The notes under the pieces were generated by a model. That model did not search any database. It was not told the origin of the DNA and worked only from the letters and a program-made list of their open reading frames with translations. From the NCBI GenBank assembly GCA_900754605.1, contig CAAEDK010000221.1, positions 1-48,099 of the forward strand: a DNA stretch of 48,099 bases, in the 5' to 3' direction. The DNA is from an uncultured Oscillospiraceae bacterium. Its GTDB lineage: Bacteria; Bacillota_A; Clostridia; Oscillospirales; Oscillospiraceae. Every line of letters starts with the position of its first letter. Position 1 is the first letter of the stretch. A program made the translations under genes and the position numbers. Positions 7,300 through 14,753 of this stretch are shown one piece after another.

Positions 7300-8427
7300 T
7301 TATGCGCTTTTCCCGCTTTGCTGTGAAGCAAGGTAAGAGGCGTACCCATCCGGATCAAGCTCTTGCAGCCGATCTGCTCGGAAACGGTATTCCGGGTACT
7401 CGCAGAACCCGCTGCGCTGTAGGATGCCAGTAGGGACTGCCAGCCCGTTGCGGATGATCCAAACAGGAAAGTCGGGGTCCCCGTTGGTGTCAATGAATGC
7501 ACAGTCTTTCTGACGCTTGCCGTCCAAATTGACAGTCAGAGATGCCCACGGCTCGGGATAGCCGTCCTCCCAGGCCACCATTTGAATTGCAAGATTGCCG
7601 CCGACATAGGAGGTAACTGCGAGCTGGATCTGGTGGGTAGAGCCATACTTCTCATAGGGGAGAAGTGTGGTGGCAGAGTCGGTTTCCGCAGATGTGGGAT
7701 GATTATCTTCGCTACAACTATCAGCCATTAGCCCCAATTCCCAGCAGATTGTGAGAATGTCTGCCCGGTCTACCCGATATACAGTTCGTTTTGCATATTT
7801 GGGGCGGAAGAGTAATTCGCCGCTTTCAAGGAAAAATCGCCCCTCCTTCCCACCGTAGATATGGCGCCGCCCATCCAGAAGATACTGCATCTTTCGGGCG
7901 TCTCTTTCAATTTTTTTGATGTCATACCAGGTGGAATACTGTACCGCCACATGCAGGTTCGGATGGCTTTTAAATTCCGTATCCAGAAATTCCAGCAGCC
8001 GCTCACAAAGCACCCTGCGCTGAGAAACTGTCTGCCGTTCATTGAAGGTCAGCGTAAAATAAGAATAATCTCTGCCAGAGAGCCCACAGCCGTATGCAGT
8101 ATTGCTGAAATCGTTGCACCAGAAATAGACTTCCCAACCATCGCTGAGGTAGGGGGCCGGCTCCTCTTCTGTGTAGCCGTAGCAAATGAAATTATGAGCA
8201 ATGGCAGCCATGATCGGAGCCATAACCGCGTTTCTGTGTTCGGCGGCCTGCCGGAGCTGAACGGTATCCCTGATTCCGGCCGCATGAGCCATTCTGTTTT
8301 CTTCCTGCTGCGCTTCCGTATATAAGAACTGCAGGCGCAGAGAATAGATGTCCTCCATTGCATATCCTTTGGCGATCCACTTTGCGTTGGATGGTTTCAC
8401 ATAAGATGTATCATGGTATATGATCAT
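7300..8427 (-). CDS. Uncharacterised protein with a C-terminal DUF4313-like domain
   Basis: A 375-residue protein. The C-terminal 110 residues carry the same pattern as its downstream neighbour: 'GGNLAIQMVAWEDGYPEPWA', 'LTVNLDGKRQKDCAFIDTN', 'WIIRNGLAVPTG', 'GFCEYPEYRF' and 'LQELDPDGYASY'. The N-terminal 250 residues form a separate domain with many aromatic residues and 'RRHIYGGKEGRFFLESGE'; I do not recognise it. The ATG at 8427 has GGAGGG eight bases upstream. Hairpins lie both before and after the gene. No catalytic motif is apparent. Confidence 0.72.
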   Translation of the reverse strand: MIIYHDTSYVKPSNAKWIAKGYAMEDIYSLRLQFLYTEAQQEENRMAHAAGIRDTVQLRQAAEHRNAVMAPIMAAIAHNFICYGYTEEEPAPYLSDGWEVYFWCNDFSNTAYGCGLSGRDYSYFTLTFNERQTVSQRRVLCERLLEFLDTEFKSHPNLHVAVQYSTWYDIKKIERDARKMQYLLDGRRHIYGGKEGRFFLESGELLFRPKYAKRTVYRVDRADILTICWELGLMADSCSEDNHPTSAETDSATTLLPYEKYGSTHQIQLAVTSYVGGNLAIQMVAWEDGYPEPWASLTVNLDGKRQKDCAFIDTNGDPDFPVWIIRNGLAVPTGILQRSGFCEYPEYRFRADRLQELDPDGYASYLASQQSGKSA

Positions 8428-8450
8428 AAAACTGTCCCTCCATAAAAGTG

Positions 8451-8482
8451 CCCAGCAGATTGCAAGAAAACAATCTGCCGGG
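8451..8482 (-). terminator. Intergenic hairpin
   Basis: CCCAGCAGATTG (8451-8462) pairs with CAATCTGCCGGG (8471-8482) with one mismatch; on the minus strand the stem is soon followed by ACTTTTATGG. It lies between the gene ending at 8530 and the one starting at 8427. Confidence 0.55.
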
Positions 8483-8529
8483 CTTTTGACACTTACTCTG
8501 AATGAACCAGAAGGGTCTTTTTCTCATAG

Positions 8530-9048
8530 TCAAAGAGTCAACATTGATGTGCCGTCTTTGTCTTCCCATTTGACGATTTGCCCCTGCTGCTCTTTCAACC
8601 GGGCAATATGTTCTTTCCACTCTTTGCGAGCTTTCTCTGCGCGCAGCAGTTCGGCAGTCTGCTGTTCTGGTGTGAGAGCAGAGAAGGCAAACTCACGCTG
8701 ATCGGACTCCAAATCATAGATGACCCGCCTTGCGATGGACAATGCCAGCTCAGATACGGTGGGGGCGTGTTCCTCAAGAGCCTGCCGGCCGCGGTGGAAC
8801 AGGTCCATATACGCATGGTACTGTGCTTCGGTGATCAACTCCCAGCCGTAAGCATCCTGGATCTCATTTTCACTGTGGTACTCCATAGCGGCATCGAAAT
8901 CAGCCTGCCGTGCGGCATTTTCCTTGTCTATGCGGCGCTGAAACTTGGTGCAAACTCGCTCCAATTCTTTGATCAGAAGAGCACAGGCGTCCGATTCCAA
9001 CAGATAGCCATGGGCCTCGCTGTTCAGATATTTCTGCTTTTTTGTCAT
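8530..9048 (-). CDS. Uncharacterised charged helical protein
   Basis: A 172-residue protein of mostly charged helix-forming sequence with no membrane segment and no cysteine cluster. The C-terminal part ('LLRAEKARKEWKEHIARLKE') could form a coiled coil. Its ATG overlaps the stop of the preceding gene (ATGA), so it is translated from the same message. I do not recognise a family. Confidence 0.65.
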   Translation of the reverse strand: MTKKQKYLNSEAHGYLLESDACALLIKELERVCTKFQRRIDKENAARQADFDAAMEYHSENEIQDAYGWELITEAQYHAYMDLFHRGRQALEEHAPTVSELALSIARRVIYDLESDQREFAFSALTPEQQTAELLRAEKARKEWKEHIARLKEQQGQIVKWEDKDGTSMLTL

Positions 9049-9602
9049 GCGGCTGCCTCGACAGGGCCAGGAACCTCATAGATGACCTCAACGGGAAGCA
9101 ACGCACCGCAGGAAGTATCCTCCATAGTCTGCCATTCTCCGTTTCGCCAAACCTGTGCGGTAGCGTCGTTATAGACCTCCGGCGCCAGATGATGGTCGCT
9201 CATGCATTCTTTGGACACATAAATGCACATATGCTGCAGGTAAAAAACATGGAGGACCTGAAGAATTTCCTCTCTCAGCTGTTTCGCCAAAGCAGCGATC
9301 TCATTCATGTCCTGCCGCTCAAAAGCAGCCTCGGAAATCCGCTTCAGACATTGGGAGTCTTTTACCGCTTCGTTGGCATAGCTCGTTGCCTCATCGCCAT
9401 ACTTTTGTTTGATGCGAATACCCCCGAGAGACACATGGCGGGTGTACGCCGTAGAGGCTTTGCAGATGCTTTCCTTCAACTCCTGATAGGGTTTCTTATA
9501 CTTGGTTTTCAGCACATCCATAGGCACGACCTCCAGATTGCGGCGGAGTGTGTCCAGATGCTTTTCCAATTCTTCACGAAGAGCCTTTTCCATTTCGTCC
9601 AT
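9045..9602 (-). CDS. Uncharacterised accessory protein
   Basis: A 185-residue protein, helical in its N-terminal half ('MEKALREELEKHLDTLRRNL') and ending in an Ala-rich tail. No known domain is recognised. The ATG at 9602 lies ten bases after GGAGGG; the earlier ATG at 9620 overlaps that RBS and is unlikely to be used. Its end overlaps the start of the next gene by ATGA. Confidence 0.65.
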   Translation of the reverse strand: MDEMEKALREELEKHLDTLRRNLEVVPMDVLKTKYKKPYQELKESICKASTAYTRHVSLGGIRIKQKYGDEATSYANEAVKDSQCLKRISEAAFERQDMNEIAALAKQLREEILQVLHVFYLQHMCIYVSKECMSDHHLAPEVYNDATAQVWRNGEWQTMEDTSCGALLPVEVIYEVPGPVEAAA

Positions 9603-9620
9603 AAAAACATATCCCTCCAT

Positions 9621-10490
9621 TCATTTATCAGTATCAGGCTGTCGGCTAATTTCCGTCAAAAGCGCCGCCGCTACTTCAGACACCGCTTCCCAATAGGCCT
9701 CCTGATAAGCAGAACTGCTTCTTAACTGTGCAAGAAGGCGCCGGGGAAAATCCGGAGAGGCCAGCAATCTTTCACGCTGGGATACAGTAAGCTCCTGAAA
9801 TTCCTCCCAGTCTTCAACCTGCTCTCTGAAGTCCTCTTGCATATTTTTTCCCTGCCAGAGACCAGCCACATTTTCCATAAAGCAGGGGGCCATCGGCAAC
9901 GAAAAACTTTTCAGCTCAATGGAAAAGTGGTTTTCACAATACTCACCGTCCAGATAGCATTCATAGCTATTTTGCGTCTCTTCCTCCACAAACTGACTCT
10001 TTTGGCGCCAACTATCAATGCTGCCGCCGTCCTGTTCCTCCCGGAGATCATCATGGAACTGCCTCTGGGCATCGATCAGACTGGTGAATGGGATCTCATA
10101 AGAGCCATATTCTCCGTCGCTGGCCCAGTGGGAAGCTACAATATAAAGTGTTGCTTGGGGATAATCCTGTTTCGGAGCCGGCAAAGGAATCAACATTTCC
10201 GGTGACATGATAACAAAATCAAGTCCCAGATCCTCCACGCTCTTTGGCTCATGGTAGAGTTCAGAAAAAGTCCGTTCCAGAGCTTTGCGGTCAGCGGAGA
10301 GAACAGGCAGGTCAAACCTGCAGTAAATATCCGGCGTGTCGTTTTCAGTTTCTTTGTCGGTTCCGGTGCGAATCTCGAAGATGATTCCAAAGAGTCCTTC
10401 GTATTCGCTCTGATCGTTGGCAAAGACCCGTGCACCGATTTTGAAGCAGATGCCTTCGTGCCAGAGTTCTTCGTTTTCATTTTGGTAGAT
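9621..10490 (-). CDS. Uncharacterised protein with no normal start codon (AUC start or frameshift)
   Basis: The reading frame is open from 10496 down to 9621 and codes for about 289 residues ('GICFKIGARVF', 'YEGLFGIIFEI', then the 'MSPEMLIPLPAPKQDYPQA' region). The first ATG, GTG or TTG in this frame is a GTG at 10238, 84 codons inside clearly coding sequence. An AAGGAGG sits at the right place upstream (10501-10507). The ATG at 10498-10500 is in another frame, one base from the RBS, and stops after seven codons. Either ATC at 10488-10490 (11 bases from the RBS) is the start, or one base has been gained or lost near the start. Function unknown. Confidence 0.6.
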   Translation of the reverse strand: MYQNENEELWHEGICFKIGARVFANDQSEYEGLFGIIFEIRTGTDKETENDTPDIYCRFDLPVLSADRKALERTFSELYHEPKSVEDLGLDFVIMSPEMLIPLPAPKQDYPQATLYIVASHWASDGEYGSYEIPFTSLIDAQRQFHDDLREEQDGGSIDSWRQKSQFVEEETQNSYECYLDGEYCENHFSIELKSFSLPMAPCFMENVAGLWQGKNMQEDFREQVEDWEEFQELTVSQRERLLASPDFPRRLLAQLRSSSAYQEAYWEAVSEVAAALLTEISRQPDTDK

Positions 10491-10552
10491 CGTAGGTCAT
10501 ACCTCCTTCTTTAGAGGGTAGGGGTATATCCTTGCCCCTGGATTGATTTTGG

Positions 10553-10705
10553 CTATCCACGCCGGAAGTGGCGGCACCGTTCCTGAACATAAAAATGGGC
10601 GGCACCATAGGCGCGGTACGCCTGCATTTTAGAGGACTGCTTGACGGAACCCCTGCCGGGTAGGTTCAGCCGATTCTCAGGCGGTTTACACTTAAAGTTC
10701 GTCAT
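10553..10705 (-). CDS. Small 50-residue ORF overlapping the end of the preceding gene
   Basis: An ATG at 10703-10705 inside the last codons of the preceding gene opens a 50-codon frame ending with TAG at 10553. The product is basic, with 'KPPENRLNLPGRGSVKQSSK' and 'AYGAAHFYVQERCRHFRRG'. It fills a stretch that would otherwise be 200 bases without a gene, and the short overlap matches the coupling style of this gene train. The RBS is only a weak GGGAAG. This is a candidate, not a firm gene. Confidence 0.42.
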   Translation of the reverse strand: MTNFKCKPPENRLNLPGRGSVKQSSKMQAYRAYGAAHFYVQERCRHFRRG

Positions 10706-11354
10706 CTTCTTCCCAAGGGGAATCTGCATCATTTGTGTCAGCCTCCTTCTTTGTCATATGCTCCATGTGCTCCACGCTGGTGTGCTCTGAATCGAAAGGA
10801 TAAGTACCAGGGACAGATCCTCGCTCCAAAATCGTGAAGCTGTTCCAACGCCCACAGTGTGGGCAAGAAATCTGGCCGCTGCAAGCGCGGTCAATTTGTT
10901 CTTGGGTGACTGCGCCGGCTTCGGGGCAGCACGTCATGCGAACAAAAACGATGTTGGCAGTGTTCAGTATTTCTGGCCGATATTTTGCGTTAAAGGGGAT
11001 AAAACCGATCCATTGAGGATTGTCGAAGATCCGGGAAGCATGAAGCTGGAGCGCCTCCTTCCGCATTTCAGACACAGATGCTGAGACATAGTTGTGCTCA
11101 TTGCACCATTGGATAAGCGCATTCAGCAGCGGGACCTCATTTTCCCGCTCGATGACAGCCTCCACCAGCTTGCACCAGTCACATTCTTCGATCTCACCTA
11201 ATTTGGTTTTGACAGCCCGCCAAGGAGTATATTTTTTATCTCGGCCAGCACCGGTGCTGTTACAGCGGAACACTCCATATTGCCAGCGGATATCCTCGAA
11301 TGTAGCTTCAGAGAGGGTTTTCCCACCGGGCAGTCTATAGTTCTCATACTTCAT
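10692..11354 (-). CDS. Uncharacterised protein with a C-terminal zinc-binding Cys pair
   Basis: A 220-residue protein. It has a 'CDWCKLVEA' pair in the middle and, near residues 160-185, a cysteine followed by 'ISCPHCGRWNSFTILERG', which looks like a zinc ribbon. The tail is acidic. The ATG overlaps the stop of the upstream 102-residue zinc-ribbon gene (ATGA). Both carry CxxC pairs, so a joint nucleic-acid-binding or structural role is conceivable, but that is inference. Confidence 0.65.
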   Translation of the reverse strand: MKYENYRLPGGKTLSEATFEDIRWQYGVFRCNSTGAGRDKKYTPWRAVKTKLGEIEECDWCKLVEAVIERENEVPLLNALIQWCNEHNYVSASVSEMRKEALQLHASRIFDNPQWIGFIPFNAKYRPEILNTANIVFVRMTCCPEAGAVTQEQIDRACSGQISCPHCGRWNSFTILERGSVPGTYPFDSEHTSVEHMEHMTKKEADTNDADSPWEEDDEL

Positions 11355-11659
11355 GGATGTGGTTCCTCAGCTGTTGGATTCATAGATGACGGTAACTCTC
11401 CGTTTAAAACCAGGGGAAGTGCCGCACTCCATATCCTGAGAGGAATTGGTTGGCGGTCTATTTCCCGCAACGCTTCATCCATCCAGCACTTTTCACAGAT
11501 ATAAACATGAGCGTATCGGCTCAGCGGGTTCAGAAAAAAGTAATTGCCGGTATATAACTCATTGTGGCCGCACCTTGGGCAGAGAATCTGTTGTTCCGAT
11601 TCCTGAAGGGGTAAAAGCCGCTCAAGAAACACTTTGATTTTATCTTCGCAAATATTCAT
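11351..11659 (-). CDS. Small zinc-ribbon protein, paralogue of the 5.7-kb gene's N-terminus
   Basis: A 102-residue protein. 'ILCPRCGHNELYTGNYFF', then 'NPLSRYAHVYICEKCWMDEA' and 'LREIDRQPIPLRIW', line up with the N-terminal module encoded at 5693-6379 (CLRCG, NALSRYVDVQICEACGMDEA, PLPLEEW). Four cysteines in two CxxC pairs should bind one zinc ion. RBS AAGGAG lies eight bases before the ATG. The two copies are 5 kb apart in the same train, pointing to an internal duplication. Confidence 0.72.
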   Translation of the reverse strand: MNICEDKIKVFLERLLPLQESEQQILCPRCGHNELYTGNYFFLNPLSRYAHVYICEKCWMDEALREIDRQPIPLRIWSAALPLVLNGELPSSMNPTAEEPHP

Positions 11660-11689
11660 GCCGTATTCTCCTTGATTGAGGCATTGGTT

Positions 11690-12295
11690 CTATTCACACC
11701 AGCTTGGCCGACGACGATATAAAGTCAAGCCATGGATAGGGAGGTTCTCTTTGTCATTGGTTACTCGGATAAATCCCTTTTTGTAGGCCACGACCTGGAC
11801 TTCCTCATTTGTTTCGAGACAGAACACTCGTTGGCCGTTCATTTTTCTGAGTTCCTGCAGAGTGAGAGGAAACTCGTCATCATGCGTGCCTTCAGGTAGC
11901 GGAAGACCAGCCAATAGCATCTGAAAGGCAGTCTGAAAACCGGATTCAAACGCTTGTTCAGTAACGGCGCCGTGTTGCGCACCAACAGCGATCTGATAGG
12001 CCTCGAACGCTTTTATGGCTGACGGGGATTTCTGCAGGATGTTTCGCAGGACTGCTTCGGCAGCGGAAACCGATTTGTCCATTTTTTTCTGCTCACTGCT
12101 CTGCTTTTTGAACACGCTCGGCTCATAGTCACCGTAGTAGAGGTCGTGCAGAAAACTGGATGTAGGAGTTGTACTCTGCGGCGAACCCGCTTCAAGATGC
12201 GCAAGTCCGTCAGCAATTCGTTCCATCGCCTTGATAAGATTGGGCAGCTGGGCCTCAAAAAAGCGGTGACCGTATATCGTTTCGTGGAAATTCAA
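11690..12295 (-). CDS. Uncharacterised protein, DUF6809-like C-terminal part
   Basis: A 201-residue protein starting with TTG at 12295, nine bases after AGGAGG. The longer open frame runs back through a hairpin at 12322-12352 and is rejected. Residues about 55-150 contain 'LHDLYYGDYEPS' and a helical pair ending 'FESGFQTAFQMLLAGL', which recalls the small DUF6809 proteins of Clostridia. The C-terminal 50 residues ('GQRVFCLETNEEVQVVAYKK') look like a small beta domain. Function unknown. Confidence 0.65.
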   Translation of the reverse strand: MNFHETIYGHRFFEAQLPNLIKAMERIADGLAHLEAGSPQSTTPTSSFLHDLYYGDYEPSVFKKQSSEQKKMDKSVSAAEAVLRNILQKSPSAIKAFEAYQIAVGAQHGAVTEQAFESGFQTAFQMLLAGLPLPEGTHDDEFPLTLQELRKMNGQRVFCLETNEEVQVVAYKKGFIRVTNDKENLPIHGLTLYRRRPSWCE

Positions 12296-12321
12296 AGGTT
12301 GGCACCTCCTGTCAATGAAAG

Positions 12322-12352
12322 AACCACCGACGGTACAAAAGCTGCGGTGGTT
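12322..12352 (-). terminator. Intergenic hairpin
   Basis: AACCACCG (12322-12329) pairs with CGGTGGTT (12345-12352) around a 15-base loop. It lies between the gene ending at 12406 and the TTG-start gene at 12295. The U-tract is short (TCTTTCATT on the minus strand). Confidence 0.5.
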
Positions 12353-12405
12353 ACTGATTGAGACCTCTGATAAGGTCATAGACCATCCATAATAGATACT
12401 GAAAA

Positions 12406-12849
12406 TCAGCCAAAACAGTCGTGCTGCATAGCCTTATTGCAGGCCAGAGAGAGGCCTGTCATCAACTGCGGCATAGCCTCCATATACTGGGGCGTAATAC
12501 CCAAAGCATCCAATGCTTCCTGCACATCGCCGGTGTAACTATACTCGTGATTCTCCAATTCCTGTAGGAACATATCGAATATAAAGCCTTTCCCCGTTTT
12601 ATCCGAGGAAATGGCATCTTCCAGCTCTTTGCGATGTCGGGCAAGCATTTCACCCAGCTTGGCAGCATCGCTTTTGCGGCAGTAGCCGCCACCGAAAATG
12701 CTGCACATCTGGCAAGTGTCCGAAAGAGAGAGGCCCAGTGTGCGCATCCCTTCGGCAAACTGTTGTTTGTTGAACGCAAAGAACATAGGGAATGCGTTGA
12801 TTTCCGCCTGTTGGCGATTACGCATCTCCTGATATTGATTGGTACTCAT
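12406..12849 (-). CDS. Uncharacterised protein (DUF7659-like)
   Basis: A 147-residue protein beginning 'MSTNQYQEMRNRQQAEINAF' and containing 'PMFFAFNKQQFAEGM', a pattern I associate with an uncharacterised family of mobile-element proteins (DUF7659). A Cys-rich segment 'DTCQMCSIFGGGYCRKSD' could bind a metal or Fe-S centre. The ATG at 12849 follows AGGAG and overlaps the stop of the small upstream gene (ATGA). Confidence 0.68.
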   Translation of the reverse strand: MSTNQYQEMRNRQQAEINAFPMFFAFNKQQFAEGMRTLGLSLSDTCQMCSIFGGGYCRKSDAAKLGEMLARHRKELEDAISSDKTGKGFIFDMFLQELENHEYSYTGDVQEALDALGITPQYMEAMPQLMTGLSLACNKAMQHDCFG

Positions 12850-13043
12850 GCAACGCTCCTTTTCTCTGCTGTGCTTACAGCCAGTGGTGTCACACGCCAT
12901 TCTTCCGGGTGACGCTGGCTTCGGCAGATCTTTTGCAAAATTTCATGCTTTCCGCAGACGGCATATTGCAACCATTGATGGCACGGTTGACCGTTACCGT
13001 TCTGTGACGAGAGATGCTCCAGCACATAAATCACGGGTACCAC
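12846..13043 (-). CDS. Small uncharacterised protein (about 62-65 residues)
   Basis: A GTG-start frame squeezed between two genes. It begins one base after the stop of the cysteine-cluster gene and its own stop overlaps the next ATG (ATGA). GTG at 13034 has GAGGTGG five bases before it and is the more likely start. The product is Gln- and His-rich ('GQPCHQWLQYAVCGKHEILQ'). The tight packing on both sides supports it being a real gene. Confidence 0.6.
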   Translation of the reverse strand: MVPVIYVLEHLSSQNGNGQPCHQWLQYAVCGKHEILQKICRSQRHPEEWRVTPLAVSTAEKRSVA

Positions 13044-13044
13044 C

Positions 13045-13731
13045 TCACTCTGAAGGAGCCAATTTGCGAAGCTCGTTCAGCAAGCTGCGGTTGTTCTGCT
13101 CGTACTGAGGCAGGAATGGCTGATCCAGCTCAAAATGATAGTAGTGATAGAACAATATCTTGAATACAGCTGCTTGGCGCATTTCTTCCGGCATACGGTG
13201 CATCAGCCGGCCAATCTCTGGGATGACCAGATACTGTTGCTTCAAAAATTCCTTGTCCTCTTTGGGAAAGTTGTGGTACAGCCAGTCTTTGACCAATACC
13301 TTTCCGCTGTTGAAGTGATGCTGCTGATTATCATCAAAGCACAGGCAGTATTCAAAATCCCGTCCACGCTCACCAGGCCCCACCGAGAACGGGTAAAGGC
13401 GGCAGGTTCGAGGGCGGGCAGCATAGATGCTGCACTGGTTTTCGCGCAGAAAAATACAAGTGGCATCTGCGCCGACCGTTTTGAGTACATAAATGGGATA
13501 ACCTTCATCGGTAAGCGGCATGGGTTCGCAGTATCGGAGCAGCACATCGTCCGTGCTGCTGATACCGCAATGCTGGTTACGCAGGTGCTTAGCCATCCGG
13601 TAGGCATCCAGGCTCTCAACCATCACGCAATTTTCAATATGACGGCAGCAATGACCGCAGCAACTGCAGTGATATGAAACGAACTCCTTTGCTCGTACCG
13701 ACACGGCAAGGGTTTTGGATTGCTCTTCCAT
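13045..13731 (-). CDS. YkgJ-family cysteine-cluster protein
   Basis: A 228-residue protein with the YkgJ/CxxCxxxCC signature: 'YHCSCCGHCCRHIENCV' near residue 20, then 'CIFLRENQCSIYAARPRTCR' followed by LYPF around residues 95-115. These cysteines are thought to bind a zinc ion or an Fe-S cluster; the exact function of the family is unknown. RBS GGAGG before the ATG. A hairpin lies upstream at 13751-13782. Confidence 0.85.
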   Translation of the reverse strand: MEEQSKTLAVSVRAKEFVSYHCSCCGHCCRHIENCVMVESLDAYRMAKHLRNQHCGISSTDDVLLRYCEPMPLTDEGYPIYVLKTVGADATCIFLRENQCSIYAARPRTCRLYPFSVGPGERGRDFEYCLCFDDNQQHHFNSGKVLVKDWLYHNFPKEDKEFLKQQYLVIPEIGRLMHRMPEEMRQAAVFKILFYHYYHFELDQPFLPQYEQNNRSLLNELRKLAPSE

Positions 13732-13750
13732 CGTATTCCTCCATAAAAAA

Positions 13751-13782
13751 GGCCGCGGCAGACAAAGACGCCTGCCACGGCC
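13751..13782 (-). terminator. Intergenic terminator-like hairpin
   Basis: GGCCGCGGCAG (13751-13761) pairs with CTGCCACGGCC (13772-13782) with one mismatch; the minus strand continues TTTTTTATGG. It separates the gene ending at 13819 from the cysteine-cluster gene. Confidence 0.7.
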
Positions 13783-13818
13783 GGGACTTATGGGGCGTGG
13801 CCCCTTACTTGTTGAATT

Positions 13819-14064
13819 CTACGCGCACGCGGCCAGGGCCGTATAAGCCGGGAAGACGGCCGCCATCGGGAAAGGGTCCATAGAGAGGTAGTAGTCAGAA
13901 TTGAGCGTCTCAAAATGGATCATATCCGCCGACTGCTCGTGGATCGCCACGACGGTCGAGGTGCGGTAGGTGGTGCCGTTGGCACGCAGAAAAGCGCAGT
14001 GGCCCAGAACCAGCGGGCACAGAAGCGTTCCGTGCATCACGATGGATTTCTTCGATTTCGTCAT
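13819..14064 (-). CDS. Small uncharacterised protein
   Basis: An 81-residue protein with a moderately hydrophobic N-terminal half ('HGTLLCPLVLGHCAFLRANG') and no recognised motif. Start at ATG 14064 with GGAGG upstream. It lies between a sigma-like gene and the cysteine-cluster gene. Confidence 0.6.
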   Translation of the reverse strand: MTKSKKSIVMHGTLLCPLVLGHCAFLRANGTTYRTSTVVAIHEQSADMIHFETLNSDYYLSMDPFPMAAVFPAYTALAACA

Positions 14065-14112
14065 AGTATTCGACCTCCATTCAAAATGATTTTGATTTCC
14101 CGCCGGGGCAGA

Positions 14113-14652
14113 TTACTCGCGGCAGAGTTCCAGAAACACCACATGGGCTTCCTCAAGAAGATCTTTGATACACCGGACAGGGAGCTTTTCGCTTTTGGCA
14201 ATCTCTCGTACGCCATAGCCGCAACCTTTCATACGGACAATGTTCATCTGCTGTCTGGAAATGCGACCAGCCAGATCATGGAGCAGCTGGCCCATCTCGA
14301 ATTCCTGCATCAGTTTGTCCTGCACCGCCAGTGTATTTTCCAAAGGAGTGCCGTCGGGATACAGGCCAAGGTGGATGCTGAGGATTTCGGCATTTCGTTT
14401 GTGACGCTCTTGAGCCCGAAAATAATCACATAACCGAAATTTCATTTGCCTCATGGCAATGGTGCTGAACGAGTATTTCTGAGCAGACGAACTGTTACAG
14501 TAATCCCGGACTGCAGTTAAATAGGGAAAAATAACCACGTCATAAAATTCGTCTTCAGAGAGATGGTTATCATTCAGAAATTTATAAACCAGGCCGTGAT
14601 GTTCGGCGGCAAACTCTTGCTGTTCCTTTGTTAACGGTACTTCACACAACAT
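14113..14652 (-). CDS. Sigma-70-like protein (divergent)
   Basis: A 179-residue protein. The N-terminal half resembles sigma region 2 in a degenerate form ('EDEFYDVVIFPYLTAVRDYC' and 'YSFSTIAMRQMKFRLCDYFR'). The C-terminal part has a region 4-like helix-turn-helix ('GYGVREIAKSEKLPVRCIKD'). Such short divergent sigma proteins occur on Firmicute conjugative elements; whether this one recruits RNA polymerase is not shown. ATG at 14652 follows GGAGG by eight bases; the longer frame would read through the upstream terminator. Confidence 0.72.
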   Translation of the reverse strand: MLCEVPLTKEQQEFAAEHHGLVYKFLNDNHLSEDEFYDVVIFPYLTAVRDYCNSSSAQKYSFSTIAMRQMKFRLCDYFRAQERHKRNAEILSIHLGLYPDGTPLENTLAVQDKLMQEFEMGQLLHDLAGRISRQQMNIVRMKGCGYGVREIAKSEKLPVRCIKDLLEEAHVVFLELCRE

Positions 14653-14680
14653 ATATATTTCCTCCAGTCTAAAACAAAAA

Positions 14681-14717
14681 AAGGGATACCCCCGGCGTGA
14701 GCCAGAGGTATCCCTTG
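14681..14717 (-). terminator. Rho-independent terminator
   Basis: AAGGGATACC (14681-14690) and GGTATCCCTT (14708-14717) form a perfect 10-bp stem; on the minus strand it is followed by TTTTTTTGTTTT. It closes the transcript that includes the DUF932 gene and the gene ending at 14754. Confidence 0.85.
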
Positions 14718-14753
14718 ATGACATGTCATGCGGTTATGCCCGCAGAAAATCCA

